A stretch of DNA of 46,028 nucleotides from the IMG/VR virus record IMGVR_UViG_3300045927_000164, positions 1-46,028 of that record; one strand, 5' to 3'. Below are positions 33,282-40,562 of the stretch, piece by piece. The translations under genes and the position numbers were made by a program. Each line of letters opens with the position of its first letter. Within the stretch, counting starts at the first letter, position 1. The DNA comes from a virus. Below the pieces are notes generated by a model. It did not search any database. It was not told the DNA's origin and saw only the letters and a program-made list of their open reading frames with translations.

Positions 33282-33790
33282 TCGTCTCCTTTTCCCTCCG
33301 TGCCCGTTGAGGAGATGCCACTGGCCATACGCCTGGCGAGATCCACTATCGCCAGCGCGAACGCCTTGCGGTCCTGCGGGCGCTCCAACAATTGCCACGC
33401 TAGGGTCGCGGCGGAAAACAACAGTCCCCGATCAGGCAGGTCCAGCATCGTGCGTACGTCCTCCGTGAGACGGCGGCTCGATGCAGAATCGTCAACCGGT
33501 TCCGTTTTCTGTAATGCCAGAGCTTCGTCGTCACCTGGCTTGCCGAGTAACTCCGCAGAGAGCTCGGCCAGGAGTGCTCCGGGTTCCACGTGCGCCAAGC
33601 GCGCATACGCCCAGACCACATCCGGCGGGGGAACCCGTCCACCCTCCCACTTCGCGATGTAGGACCGGTCCGCCTGGACTCCCAAACGATTGAGCGCCTG
33701 AGCGATCTGGCCGCTCGTGCGTGTCCCTCGCAGCGCCTCAAGGGTTGCTCCAAACCGTGCGGCGCGCCTCGTCGGCTTCCTTCCGGCCAT
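33278..33790 (-). CDS. XRE-family lysogeny repressor
   Basis: A 170-aa protein with an N-terminal helix-turn-helix (about 14-62): FGATLEALRGTRTSGQIAQA, then LNRLGVQADRSYIAKWEGGR with the W-E-x-G-R end typical of XRE repressors. The C-terminal part (about 75-160) is helical with no LexA-like Ser-Lys protease motif, so induction may not go through RecA-stimulated self-cleavage. It is transcribed away from the Cro-like gene. Confidence 0.8.
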   Translation of the reverse strand: MAGRKPTRRAARFGATLEALRGTRTSGQIAQALNRLGVQADRSYIAKWEGGRVPPPDVVWAYARLAHVEPGALLAELSAELLGKPGDDEALALQKTEPVDDSASSRRLTEDVRTMLDLPDRGLLFSAATLAWQLLERPQDRKAFALAIVDLARRMASGISSTGTEGKGDE

Positions 33791-33890
33791 AGCTTGCCTA
33801 GTAACGGTAACGGAGCGACGGGCTGAAATTGACGCCCCTTGTTAGAAAATGGGTTGACATGTGGCAGCGAGTAGCTTTATGGTCTGCCAT
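33791..33890. promoter_or_regulatory. Lysis-lysogeny switch region
   Basis: A 100-bp space between divergent regulators. It contains a direct repeat GTAACG-GTAACG (33801-33812), a plus-strand TTGACA (33854-33859) with a weak TTATGG -10 (33877-33882), and the start of the palindrome TGCCATATGGCA (33885-33896). Operators for the XRE and Cro-like proteins are expected here. Confidence 0.6.
33854..33882 (+). promoter_or_regulatory. Early rightward promoter (PR-like)
   Basis: TTGACA, 17-bp spacer, TTATGG. The start site would fall near 33889, next to the ATG at 33891, giving an almost leaderless transcript. Confidence 0.55.
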
Positions 33891-33896
33891 ATGGCA
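33885..33896. promoter_or_regulatory. 12-bp palindrome covering the Cro-like start codon
   Basis: TGCCATATGGCA is a perfect palindrome with the ATG of the early regulator inside. A protein bound here would block both transcription start and the start codon region. Confidence 0.55.
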
Positions 33897-34130
33897 TCGC
33901 AAGCCGCCCCGCGCGTGGCGTTCAACGTCGCGCAGATGACGTTGGACATGGCAGCGAAGGGCTGGATCGGGAAGGACCTCGCGCGCAAGGCGAAGGTCAG
34001 CGAGATGGCGGTCTCCCGTTTCCTCCGCGGCCAGACCCAGTCGCCGCGGGTGGCGAAGAAGCTCGCGCAGGCCCTCGGCAAACCCCTGGAGACGTACATC
34101 GCCCTGGTCGAGCAGGAGGCGTCGGCGTAA
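33891..34130 (+). CDS. Cro-like HTH regulator
   Basis: A 79-aa protein with an HTH core: WIGKDLARKAKVSEMAVSRF (about 30-49), then LRGQTQSPRVAKKLAQALGK. The start ATG 33891 was chosen over 33861 because the latter lies in the promoter. No Shine-Dalgarno precedes it, matching a leaderless mRNA. It is the first gene of the plus-strand early operon, divergent from the repressor. Confidence 0.75.
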   Translation: MASQAAPRVAFNVAQMTLDMAAKGWIGKDLARKAKVSEMAVSRFLRGQTQSPRVAKKLAQALGKPLETYIALVEQEASA

Positions 34131-34363
34131 TGGCCGCCCACGTCTCGGTGGTCACTCAGCGCGTGAGTCGCAAGGCGTGGCTGCGCGGTGCCGAAGGCTC
34201 AAGGCAGACCCTGTGCGGTGCGGCGATCACGGCGTCTGACATCTTGCTCGCCGATGCGCGCCGCATGAGCACGCTCGATTGCCAGCAGTTCGACGTCTGC
34301 GCAGCGTGCATTCGCGAGTTGCAGCGCCGCGAGGTCGAGCGGATGTTTCGGGAGGGTCGCTGA
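34130..34363 (+). CDS. Small hypothetical early protein
   Basis: A 77-aa protein containing a C-x2-C pair (FDVCAACIREL, about 55-65), which with C29 and C50 could bind a metal. TAATG and TGATG overlaps join it to its neighbours. No family recognised. Confidence 0.6.
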   Translation: MAAHVSVVTQRVSRKAWLRGAEGSRQTLCGAAITASDILLADARRMSTLDCQQFDVCAACIRELQRREVERMFREGR

Positions 34364-34605
34364 TGGCCGCGCCCGACCCCATCATCGAGCGCGTCCCGCT
34401 GGTTTGCACGCTCGACGACGTGTGCCGCCTCCTGCGGATCTCCCGCGCGCACGCGTGGCGGATGCGCCGTGACCGCATCTTCCCGGTCCGCGAGCTCGAG
34501 CCCAACTTCGACGATCGTCATCCGCGGTTCAGCGGCGAGGACGTGCTGGCCGTCGTGCGGCAGCGGTCGACGCTCGGTGCGCGCCGGTGGGCGCGCGTGG
34601 GGTGA
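34363..34605 (+). CDS. Small HTH DNA-binding protein (AlpA/excisionase-like)
   Basis: An 80-aa protein: LVCTLDDVCRLLRISRAHAW (about 13-32) then RMRRDRIFPVRELEPNF, the winged-helix pattern of AlpA/excisionase/HTH_17 proteins. It is a candidate excisionase or early regulator and overlaps the previous stop (TGATG). Confidence 0.65.
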   Translation: MAAPDPIIERVPLVCTLDDVCRLLRISRAHAWRMRRDRIFPVRELEPNFDDRHPRFSGEDVLAVVRQRSTLGARRWARVG

Positions 34606-34611
34606 ATCGCG

Positions 34612-35037
34612 ATGCGGCCCTGTCCCATCTGCGCCGGCGTCCTCGAGCTCGATTGCGCGCGCGAGGTGTGGTTCTGCCCGGCGTGTGAACCAGCCCCGCG
34701 GTCTGCGCCAGCCGTTCCCCTGGCGTCGATCGCCGCACCGCCGTCGCGGCCGCTGCGGACGCGGCCGTCGTGGTGCTGGCGAGGCGTCCAGGACGCGGCC
34801 ATCTGGCTGGCCATCCAGTGTGAGGTCGACCAGGTCTTCATTGCGATCGGTCGGCTCTCGGCGGAACGCCGCCTCTACGACCAGCACGCCCGCGTGATCG
34901 AAGGGCTCACGCGGACCCACGCGGAGATTCTGCGCCGTGAGCTGGCGCAGGCCTACGCGGATGGACTCAATCGCGCGCGCGCCGAGGCCGCGACGCTGGA
35001 CGCGCTGATTCGCGCGTGCCGGCCGTCGCTCAACTGA
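34612..35037 (+). CDS. Zinc-ribbon protein with helical C-terminus
   Basis: A 141-aa protein. CPICAGVLELDCAREVWFCP plus ACE gives a C-x2-C...C-x2-C ribbon (residues 4-25). A proline/alanine linker follows, then a long helical domain (about 58-138: GRLSAERRLYDQHARVIEGL). Probably nucleic-acid binding; the early operon position fits. Confidence 0.6.
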   Translation: MRPCPICAGVLELDCAREVWFCPACEPAPRSAPAVPLASIAAPPSRPLRTRPSWCWRGVQDAAIWLAIQCEVDQVFIAIGRLSAERRLYDQHARVIEGLTRTHAEILRRELAQAYADGLNRARAEAATLDALIRACRPSLN

Positions 35038-35043
35038 ACGGCG

Positions 35044-35238
35044 ATGCGCGTCATCTGCGCGTGGTGCGGCGTCGAGCTGCAGGCGGGGCCGGACGCCGGG
35101 CGCGTCTCTCATGGCATCTGCGCGACGTGCGAGGAGGGGTGGCGAGATGGTCTGGCTCGATTGGCTGGTGATGCTCACCGTCGCGATCATCCTCGCGGTG
35201 TCGTTCATGAAGGGCTGCCGCCGGGCGGGGACCGATGA
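35044..35238 (+). CDS. Short zinc-finger-like protein
   Basis: A 64-aa protein with VICAWCGVELQAGPDAG and SHGICATCEEGW, a C-x2-C/C-x2-C finger. After about residue 35 the sequence is arginine/glycine-rich and overlaps a TM-encoding frame, so the C-terminal half may be shadow. The stop forms ATGA with the frame starting at 35235. Confidence 0.5.
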   Translation: MRVICAWCGVELQAGPDAGRVSHGICATCEEGWRDGLARLAGDAHRRDHPRGVVHEGLPPGGDR

Positions 35239-35542
35239 CGAGGGCGGCCCTGACGAGTCTCAGCTGGTGGACGTGCCTGCTCCGCTGGCACCACGAGGAC
35301 ATGGCCCCGCGCCTGCTTCGCGGGCGGCTCTGCGTGACGTGCGCGGTGTGCGGGCGGGTGAGTCGGGGCGTCGAGGTGGGCCGCCCAGCGCGCGAGGCCC
35401 ACACGCCGACGCCGCTGCTCCCGAAGCGCCGACTCGTGACGCGGTGATCATGCGCGACCAGGTGCGCGAGGACGTGCGCGCACGGCTGGTGCGCCAGCAG
35501 GAAGGACGCCGGGAGCAGGCGTTTCAGAGGAAGGGGTTCTGA
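35147..35542 (+). CDS. Possible single-TM protein overlapping two other frames
   Basis: A 131-aa frame with an AGGAGG Shine-Dalgarno 10 nt before ATG 35147. TM helix WLDWLVMLTVAIILAVSFMK is at about 3-22, followed by a low-complexity middle and a charged helix (DQVREDVRARLVRQQEGRRE). The middle is antagonistic to the frame 35235-35447, so only one of the two may be real. The charged end could instead belong to a 32-aa frame starting at GTG 35444. Confidence 0.4.
   Translation: MVWLDWLVMLTVAIILAVSFMKGCRRAGTDDEGGPDESQLVDVPAPLAPRGHGPAPASRAALRDVRGVRAGESGRRGGPPSARGPHADAAAPEAPTRDAVIMRDQVREDVRARLVRQQEGRREQAFQRKGF
35235..35447 (+). CDS. Small Cys-containing protein in an overlapping frame
   Basis: A 70-aa frame with TSLSWWTCLLRWHHEDMAPR then LCVTCAVCGRVSRG, resembling small phage zinc-ribbon proteins. 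ATGA and GTGA overlaps at both ends support translation. It competes with the 35147 frame. Confidence 0.45.
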   Translation: MTRAALTSLSWWTCLLRWHHEDMAPRLLRGRLCVTCAVCGRVSRGVEVGRPAREAHTPTPLLPKRRLVTR

Positions 35543-35548
35543 CGATGG
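35531..35548 (+). repeat. 18-nt repeat over a translation start, copy 1
   Basis: AAGGGGTTCTGACGATGG, identical to 35908-35925; includes the Shine-Dalgarno and ATG. Confidence 0.85.
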
Positions 35549-35895
35549 AAACGATCGACAAGTTCGACAGGATGCTGGGCGGGTTGAAGGATCTTCCAGA
35601 CGTGCTCCACACGAAACCATCAACGGTGGTGACGACGCTGCCGCTCATCGGAAAGGCGCAGACGTTCATCATCCAGACCTACCGCCAGCGCGAAATTCGC
35701 GACACGGTGTTTCTGCAGTACGTCGACGACGAGCGTTCGCTGCGGCTGGTCATCCCGCCGAAGATCGCGGACGCCATCGCCGCACGGCGTGACGCGTTGA
35801 CCAGCAAGTCGAGAAAGAAGGCCGCGAAGGCGGCCGCTGCCGCTCGTAAGGAGCGTGGTGAACCGCCGGCATTCATGCGGAAGGCATCGGCCTAG
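35545..35895 (+). CDS. Hypothetical early protein
   Basis: A 116-aa protein: TIDKFDRMLGGLKDLPDVLH, a beta segment (FIIQTYRQREIRDTVFLQYV) and a lysine/alanine-rich helix (SRKKAAKAAAAARKERGE) like a nucleic-acid-binding tail. GGAAGGGG precedes ATG 35545. Unlike many neighbours it has a balanced composition, supporting a real gene. Confidence 0.65.
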   Translation: METIDKFDRMLGGLKDLPDVLHTKPSTVVTTLPLIGKAQTFIIQTYRQREIRDTVFLQYVDDERSLRLVIPPKIADAIAARRDALTSKSRKKAAKAAAAARKERGEPPAFMRKASA

Positions 35896-35907
35896 TACGC
35901 AGGCTGA

Positions 35908-35925
35908 AAGGGGTTCTGACGATGG
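35908..35925 (+). repeat. 18-nt repeat over a translation start, copy 2
   Basis: Identical to 35531-35548; includes the Shine-Dalgarno and ATG of the next gene. Confidence 0.85.
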
Positions 35926-36170
35926 TCGATGTTCGCGTCTTCCTGACTGGCCTTGAGCCATTGTCGAGCACGCGGTTCACACGCGAGGACACGCGCCCGG
36001 CGTTCGCGACGATCGACCTCGGCGCACTCACGCTGTTCGTCCAGTCCATAGACGGGCCGCCGGTCGCTCGTGCGTTGGCGAACGAATTGAACGCTGCGGC
36101 GGATTGGATCGAGGCGCAATGCGCGCCGTCGCCAGAGCCTGCGCCAGCCGAAGAACCGCTCATCTTCTGA
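35922..36170 (+). CDS. Hypothetical early protein
   Basis: An 82-aa protein (MVDVRVFLTGLEPLSSTRFT), with TIDLGALTLFVQSIDGPPVA, a helix and a proline/glutamate tail. Its ribosome-binding region is the same 18 nt as the preceding gene's. No family recognised. Confidence 0.55.
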   Translation: MVDVRVFLTGLEPLSSTRFTREDTRPAFATIDLGALTLFVQSIDGPPVARALANELNAAADWIEAQCAPSPEPAPAEEPLIF

Positions 36171-36179
36171 AGGAGCCCC

Positions 36180-36773
36180 ATGCAACTCGACCGCGTCCAG
36201 ATGTATCTCGCCGACCTGCGCTTCGCCACGGAGCGCGTGACCGAGGACGAGGACCAGACCTCGCGCCGCGTGGTGGTGCCCGTCTTCCGCATCGAGCCCT
36301 TCACGCGGGACGTCGCGGCGAAGCTCGTGCCGGGCGCGCTCTCGAAGCTGTTCGAGGTCTCGAGCGGCAACCCGACCGACGACCTCGTGACGATCGAGCT
36401 CGGCTTGAACGCGCCGCTGGTGACGCTCGAGCTCCGGCAGGCCGGCGACACGCAGCCCTCCGTCAAGATTACCGACGTGCGGGTGTCAAAGCGGATCAAG
36501 GTGCGGCGCGACAAGGAAACACCGACCTACGCGGCGACGCTGCGCCTCAACTTCACCTATCCCAGCGCAAAGGACTTGCTCTTCCTGGCGCACGTCCTCA
36601 ACTCGCAGCTGCTCGTGACGCTCGTCGAGCAACAGATGGAGCTTGGCCTCGGCGCAGACGCGGGGGACCACGACGCCGACGGCCAGGAGCCGGTGACGCA
36701 GTTCCGCCCGCTGACGCCGAACGAGGTGGCGCGCAAGCCACGACCGCGTCGACCCGGCGCCGCCTCGCACTGA
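36180..36773 (+). CDS. Hypothetical early protein, 197 aa
   Basis: Starts MQLDRVQMYLADLRFATERV after AAGGAG. Alternating beta strands follow (VVVPVFRIEPFTRDVAAKLV; TIELGLNAPLVTLELRQAGD), then a helical region (SAKDLLFLAHVLNSQLLVTL) and a polar end. No catalytic motif seen. Its place before the recombination genes suggests DNA metabolism, unproven. Confidence 0.6.
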   Translation: MQLDRVQMYLADLRFATERVTEDEDQTSRRVVVPVFRIEPFTRDVAAKLVPGALSKLFEVSSGNPTDDLVTIELGLNAPLVTLELRQAGDTQPSVKITDVRVSKRIKVRRDKETPTYAATLRLNFTYPSAKDLLFLAHVLNSQLLVTLVEQQMELGLGADAGDHDADGQEPVTQFRPLTPNEVARKPRPRRPGAASH

Positions 36774-36799
36774 GCCGGAAGGACCGCGGAGACGCCGTC

Positions 36800-37288
36800 A
36801 TGACGCGCGATGACATCTACCGTCAGGCCCTGGTCGAACTGCGCAATGACCACGCGCGTATCGCCGTGGCCATCGACGGGATCGAGCAGTTGCTGAAGGC
36901 CGTCGAGGCGCCGAGCGCCAGCATCAACGGCCGGCGTGCGCCGCGCGCGCTTCGCGGCCGCCGAGCTGCAGGTGACGCCACGCCCCCCCCGCTCGACGTT
37001 ACGGGGATACGTCGGTCGGCCGACGCGCCGGCCAGCACCGCGGCGCCGTCGGCCGACGCGGAGGAAGCATTCGTGGGCCTGTACGACCAGCGCATCGTGG
37101 CCCGTCTGAGGCTCGCCCCTGACACTGGGGCAACGCTGACCGAGGTCGCGCGCGGCGTCGTGGGGCAGCACGCCATGAAGCAGAAGGCCGGATCGATCTT
37201 CGGGGCCCTCGCCTCGCTCGTGAAACGCGGCGTCGTGAGGAAGGACGGCCGCTACTACCGCCTGCCGCCGCAGGCAGAAGAGGACTGA
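36800..37288 (+). CDS. Protein with C-terminal winged-helix-like domain
   Basis: A 162-aa protein. The N-terminal helix (DDIYRQALVELRNDHARIAV) precedes an alanine/proline linker and a compact domain (about 95-155): LRLAPDTGATLTEVARGVVG then ASLVKRGVVRKDGRYYRLPP, a winged-helix pattern ending in the wing. Probably DNA-binding. The start was placed at ATG 36800 because upstream is shadow of the 197-aa gene. Confidence 0.6.
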   Translation: MTRDDIYRQALVELRNDHARIAVAIDGIEQLLKAVEAPSASINGRRAPRALRGRRAAGDATPPPLDVTGIRRSADAPASTAAPSADAEEAFVGLYDQRIVARLRLAPDTGATLTEVARGVVGQHAMKQKAGSIFGALASLVKRGVVRKDGRYYRLPPQAEED

Positions 37289-38361
37289 TGCACACGACTG
37301 CACTCACGACCCCTGCCGCTGTCGAGGGCGCGATCACCTCGCAGCAGCTCCGCGCGCGTCTCGCCCTCATCCAGGACGCGATGCGGACCGTCATGGTCGA
37401 AGGCGTCGACTACGGGAAGATCCCCGGCACCGACAAGCCCACCCTCATGAAACCTGGCGCGGAGAAGATCTGCGTCCTACTCCGACTCTCGGCAGGCGAG
37501 CCGGAAGTGCTCGACCTCAGCACCCACGACGAGGTGCGCTATCGGCTGCGCGTGCCGATCGTCAGTGCCGCCGGCGAGATCCTCGGCGTCGGCGTTGGCG
37601 AGTGCTCCTCGAGCGAGGAGAAGTACCGCTGGCGCCAGCCCGTGTATCAGAGCAAGGAGTGGGAGGAGACGGCCGAGGATCGCCGCCGCGAGGTCTGGAA
37701 GAGGAAGGGGGGCAGCGCCTCCAAGCAGAAGCAGGTCCGGACCAACCCTGCCGACGTCGGCAACACCGTGCTGAAGATGGGGCACAAGCGTGCCTTCCTG
37801 CACGGCGTGCTCCTCGCCACGGCCGCGAGCTCCGTCTTCACCCACGACCTCGAGGACATGAGCGAGGAGCTCCGGGCGTCGGTCACTGGAACGGACGAGC
37901 CCACTGAGCCAAGCGAACCGAAGCGCACCTCCAGCACCGGCGCGCCGCCGGCGGCCAACGGGGGCGCCGCCGCGGCGCCGACCGCACCAGCGACGAAGGA
38001 CGCCGGTATCGACATCCTGCGTGGTGTGCAGTTCCTCGACTCGAAGTACGTCGCCGCGTCGCTGGACGGGAAGGTCAAGGCCCACTACACGATCGCCACC
38101 TCACAGGGCGAGGTCTGCACCCCCGACCAGCAGCTCTACAGGGAAGCGGAGAGCTGCGAGGGGAGCGCGCACCGCTTCGACCTGCACACGCGGCTGACGC
38201 GCCGCGGTGACGGGAAGCGCGTTCGTCTCCTCCTCCAGATCAATCCGATTCCCGAGAGTGCGCCGGCTGCCGCGGCGCCTGCGGCGCAGCCGTCGGAGGC
38301 CGATTCGGCCACGACGTCCGCTGCTGGTGACACGCCAGAGCAGGGAGGCCTCCTCTCGTGA
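37288..38361 (+). CDS. Putative recombination/ssDNA-annealing-associated protein
   Basis: A 357-aa protein with the conserved block VEGVDYGKIPGTDKPTLMKP then GAEKIC (about 37-62), seen in a widespread phage/bacterial family usually beside exonucleases. A second conserved stretch is VGNTVLKMGHKRAFLHGVLL. An alanine/proline linker (about 205-235) leads to a C-terminal domain with two cysteines. The next gene is a RecB-like nuclease (4-nt overlap), so an annealing/recombination partner is likely but not shown. Confidence 0.55.
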   Translation: MHTTALTTPAAVEGAITSQQLRARLALIQDAMRTVMVEGVDYGKIPGTDKPTLMKPGAEKICVLLRLSAGEPEVLDLSTHDEVRYRLRVPIVSAAGEILGVGVGECSSSEEKYRWRQPVYQSKEWEETAEDRRREVWKRKGGSASKQKQVRTNPADVGNTVLKMGHKRAFLHGVLLATAASSVFTHDLEDMSEELRASVTGTDEPTEPSEPKRTSSTGAPPAANGGAAAAPTAPATKDAGIDILRGVQFLDSKYVAASLDGKVKAHYTIATSQGEVCTPDQQLYREAESCEGSAHRFDLHTRLTRRGDGKRVRLLLQINPIPESAPAAAAPAAQPSEADSATTSAAGDTPEQGGLLS

Positions 38362-39002
38362 CGCCGCGGCGATCGCCATACACGTGGGTGACTTGGATCA
38401 CCGGCCTGCTGGCCGGCGACGACCAGTGCCAATACGCCGCCTGGGTGAAGTCGCACTTCACCTACGAGAAGCGCGTGCGCGACGATGACTTCGACCTGGC
38501 CACGTGGCAGGCCGAGCACGCCGCGATGGTCCACGCGCGCGCCGCGCAGCTCGAGGCCGAAGGCTGGGCGGTCGCCATCGAGCGCCAGAACAAGTTCACG
38601 CTCAAGGGCACGACCACGACGCTCGCCGGCGCGCCGGACCTGGTCGCCACGAAGGGTGACGTGGTGCTGGTCAGCGATTGCAAGAGCGGGCAGCGCCGGG
38701 GGAAGGACGTCTGGCAGGTGCTGGTCTACTTGTTCACCAGGCCGCTTTCGCACCCCGAGTCTGAGGGCAAGAGGCTCGCCGGCGAGCTGGTCTACCGGGA
38801 CGGCCTCCTTCCGATCCCCGGCCTGCAGTTCACCGACGACCACCGGGCGCGCATCGTGCGCGTCCTGCAGCTGGCTGGCGGGCCGGTCGAGGCCCCGCCG
38901 CCGGCGACGCCGAGCGTGGGGGAGTGCGACCGCTGCGACATCGCGGCCTGCGCCTTCCGCGTCGCGTACACCGACATCACCCGTGACGTCGCCGCCTTCT
39001 GA
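38358..39002 (+). CDS. RecB/Cas4-like PD-(D/E)XK nuclease with Fe-S type cysteines
   Basis: A 214-aa protein. Active-site pieces: GAPDLVATKGDVVLVSDCKS has D94 and D107-C-K109, followed by W-QVLVY (Q120-x3-Y124, the RecB QxxxY motif). One cysteine near the N-terminus (C24) and three near the C-terminus (C190, C193, C198 in ECDRCDIAACAF) match the split four-Cys 4Fe-4S arrangement of AddB/Cas4/Dna2. Probable 5'-3' exonuclease paired with the preceding protein. Confidence 0.75.
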   Translation: MTPRRSPYTWVTWITGLLAGDDQCQYAAWVKSHFTYEKRVRDDDFDLATWQAEHAAMVHARAAQLEAEGWAVAIERQNKFTLKGTTTTLAGAPDLVATKGDVVLVSDCKSGQRRGKDVWQVLVYLFTRPLSHPESEGKRLAGELVYRDGLLPIPGLQFTDDHRARIVRVLQLAGGPVEAPPPATPSVGECDRCDIAACAFRVAYTDITRDVAAF

Positions 39003-39259
39003 CGTCCTCACCTCGCCATGCCACGACGCCGCCGCCTCCCCGCGCCGAGCTCCTCGAGAGCCAGACGCTCACATCCACCGCCCGCGCGCTCGCCGCGCTG
39101 CTCCAGGAGCGGCACGAGCACGAGAAGCCGAGATCGGGTTCGTGGGCCTGGCGCTGAAGCGCTTGGAGCAACAGCTGGCCGAGCAGCTCGCCGCGCCAGA
39201 GCCCCCAGCCCATGAGCGATGAGCCGGTCCATGCGGAGATCACCGTCGTCGTCGCCTAG
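39003..39259 (+). pseudogene. Short gene remnant(s), apparently frameshifted
   Basis: Protein-like sequence switches frame: AELLESQTLTSTARALAALL then QERHEHEKP in one frame (about 39041-39130), and EIGFVGLALKRLEQQLAEQL in the -1 frame, stopping at 39222. Neither piece has a good start. A 15-codon frame (39212-39259) follows. Most likely a small decayed helical gene, or a frameshift error in the assembly. Confidence 0.35.
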
Positions 39260-39848
39260 CCCTGTTCGCGGGCGCGCTACCAGTCGGGGCCGGTGGTGTC
39301 ACTTGCGGGGGGTTCCGGGCAGTCCAGATGTCTGCAGCTTCAGTGGCGAACGACAGTTGCTCGGCAAAGAACTCAGTCCGCGTCATCCGTGCGATGCGAT
39401 CGAGCTGCGGCGTCAACAGCAAGCGGTCGTCAATTGGCCATTCAACCCAGTTGCGGGCGAAGGTTGAAAAGGCCCAGCCGCGAAACAACATGAGTAGTGG
39501 AGTGGTCACGCCAAGGTGCCACACCGTCATCGTTGCAGCGAGCAACCAAATCTCAGATTGGGAGGGGTCGAAGTGAAGCACAGCCCCCGGGTCCGTGCTC
39601 CCGTGCTTGAAGAAGTTCCCGGCTTCCTTCATGCGGTCGCGGATCTCGTCCCGGTATTCAGGTCGAACGTACTCGCGAATGAATCCTTCAATGTCAAGTT
39701 TGTGTGCGAGACGATCACCAACCTCGAACGCGGCCATGGCGAGCGTATGGATCGAGACCGGGTCCCCGTCGTGAAAGTAAAGATCGATCGCCGTCTCGAG
39801 CTGACGCTGACACGCATCGAGCTTCGAAATGTTGAGTGGCTCCGTCAT
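39240..39848 (-). CDS. Minus-strand moron, HEPN-like protein
   Basis: A 202-aa protein starting MTEPLNISKLDACQRQLETA at 39848, alone on the minus strand inside the plus-strand early operon. It is nearly all helical, with DPVSIHTLAMAAFEVGDRLA and KEAGNFFKHGSTDPGAVLHF, a pattern I associate with HEPN-like bacterial proteins, though no clear R-x4-6-H catalytic motif is present. An arginine tail ends it. GC is visibly lower than its surroundings, so recent acquisition is likely. A defence role is a guess. Confidence 0.6.
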   Translation of the reverse strand: MTEPLNISKLDACQRQLETAIDLYFHDGDPVSIHTLAMAAFEVGDRLAHKLDIEGFIREYVRPEYRDEIRDRMKEAGNFFKHGSTDPGAVLHFDPSQSEIWLLAATMTVWHLGVTTPLLMLFRGWAFSTFARNWVEWPIDDRLLLTPQLDRIARMTRTEFFAEQLSFATEAADIWTARNPPQVTPPAPTGSAPANRARRRRR

Positions 39849-39908
39849 GGCCAAAGGATACCCGCATGAGTGTCGTGACGATGCCGACCCTGCGGCGTCC
39901 ATTCCACC

Positions 39909-40562
39909 ATGGCCTCTCGTCCTGCCATGACGCTGACGTTTGACCCCATCGCCCACGAGTACTTCGTCGATGGCCGTCGCTGGCCGTCGGTCACGGAGTG
40001 TCTCCACCGCGTCGGGCTGGCGAACTTCGACCATATCCCAGGGCCCACCCGGCGCGCGGCGCTGGCGCGCGGCCGCCGCGTGCACCTGGCTGCCCACGAC
40101 CTCTGTCAGGGGGAGCTGGACTGGTCGAAGGTCCTTGAGCACGACAAGCCCTTCGTGGAGAGCTGTGCGGGCTTTCTCGAGGCCGGCCAGTGCTCCTTCG
40201 ACTTCCGCGAGCGCCGCGTATGGCATCCCCAGCGCCGCTACGCCGGCACGTGCGACGGTGGCGGCTGGTGGCAGGGGCAGTACGCGCTCGTCGACTGGTG
40301 CTGCGGGGATCTGTGGGAGAGCTGCAAAGATTTGCAGACCGCCGCCTACGCCGAGGCGCTGCGCGTGATGCCGCCGCCGGAGTGGCCTGACTTCACGCCG
40401 AGCACACCGATCGTGCGCCTCGGCGTGCGCCTGCTGAAGTCAGGCGCCATCGCGCAGCCGGAACCCTACCGGGATCCGCAGGACTATCCCCGATTTCTCC
40501 TCGCGCTCGGCGTGACGTGGGAGCAGGAGCGCCGTGGCGTGCGGGCGAGGAAGGTGGCGTGA
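39909..40562 (+). CDS. RecB-like PD-(D/E)XK-fold protein with altered active site
   Basis: A 217-aa protein. LTFDPIAHEYFVDGRRWPSV at the start and YAGTCDGGGWWQGQYALVDW then CCGDLWESCKDLQTAAY match the family whose motif is usually G-T-x-D ... x-D-x-K-T-G ... QTAAY. Here the catalytic Lys is Cys (D129-W-C131), so it may be inactive or binding-only. ATG 39909 is used; 39927 also fits. The stop overlaps the next start (TGATG). Confidence 0.65.
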   Translation: MASRPAMTLTFDPIAHEYFVDGRRWPSVTECLHRVGLANFDHIPGPTRRAALARGRRVHLAAHDLCQGELDWSKVLEHDKPFVESCAGFLEAGQCSFDFRERRVWHPQRRYAGTCDGGGWWQGQYALVDWCCGDLWESCKDLQTAAYAEALRVMPPPEWPDFTPSTPIVRLGVRLLKSGAIAQPEPYRDPQDYPRFLLALGVTWEQERRGVRARKVA

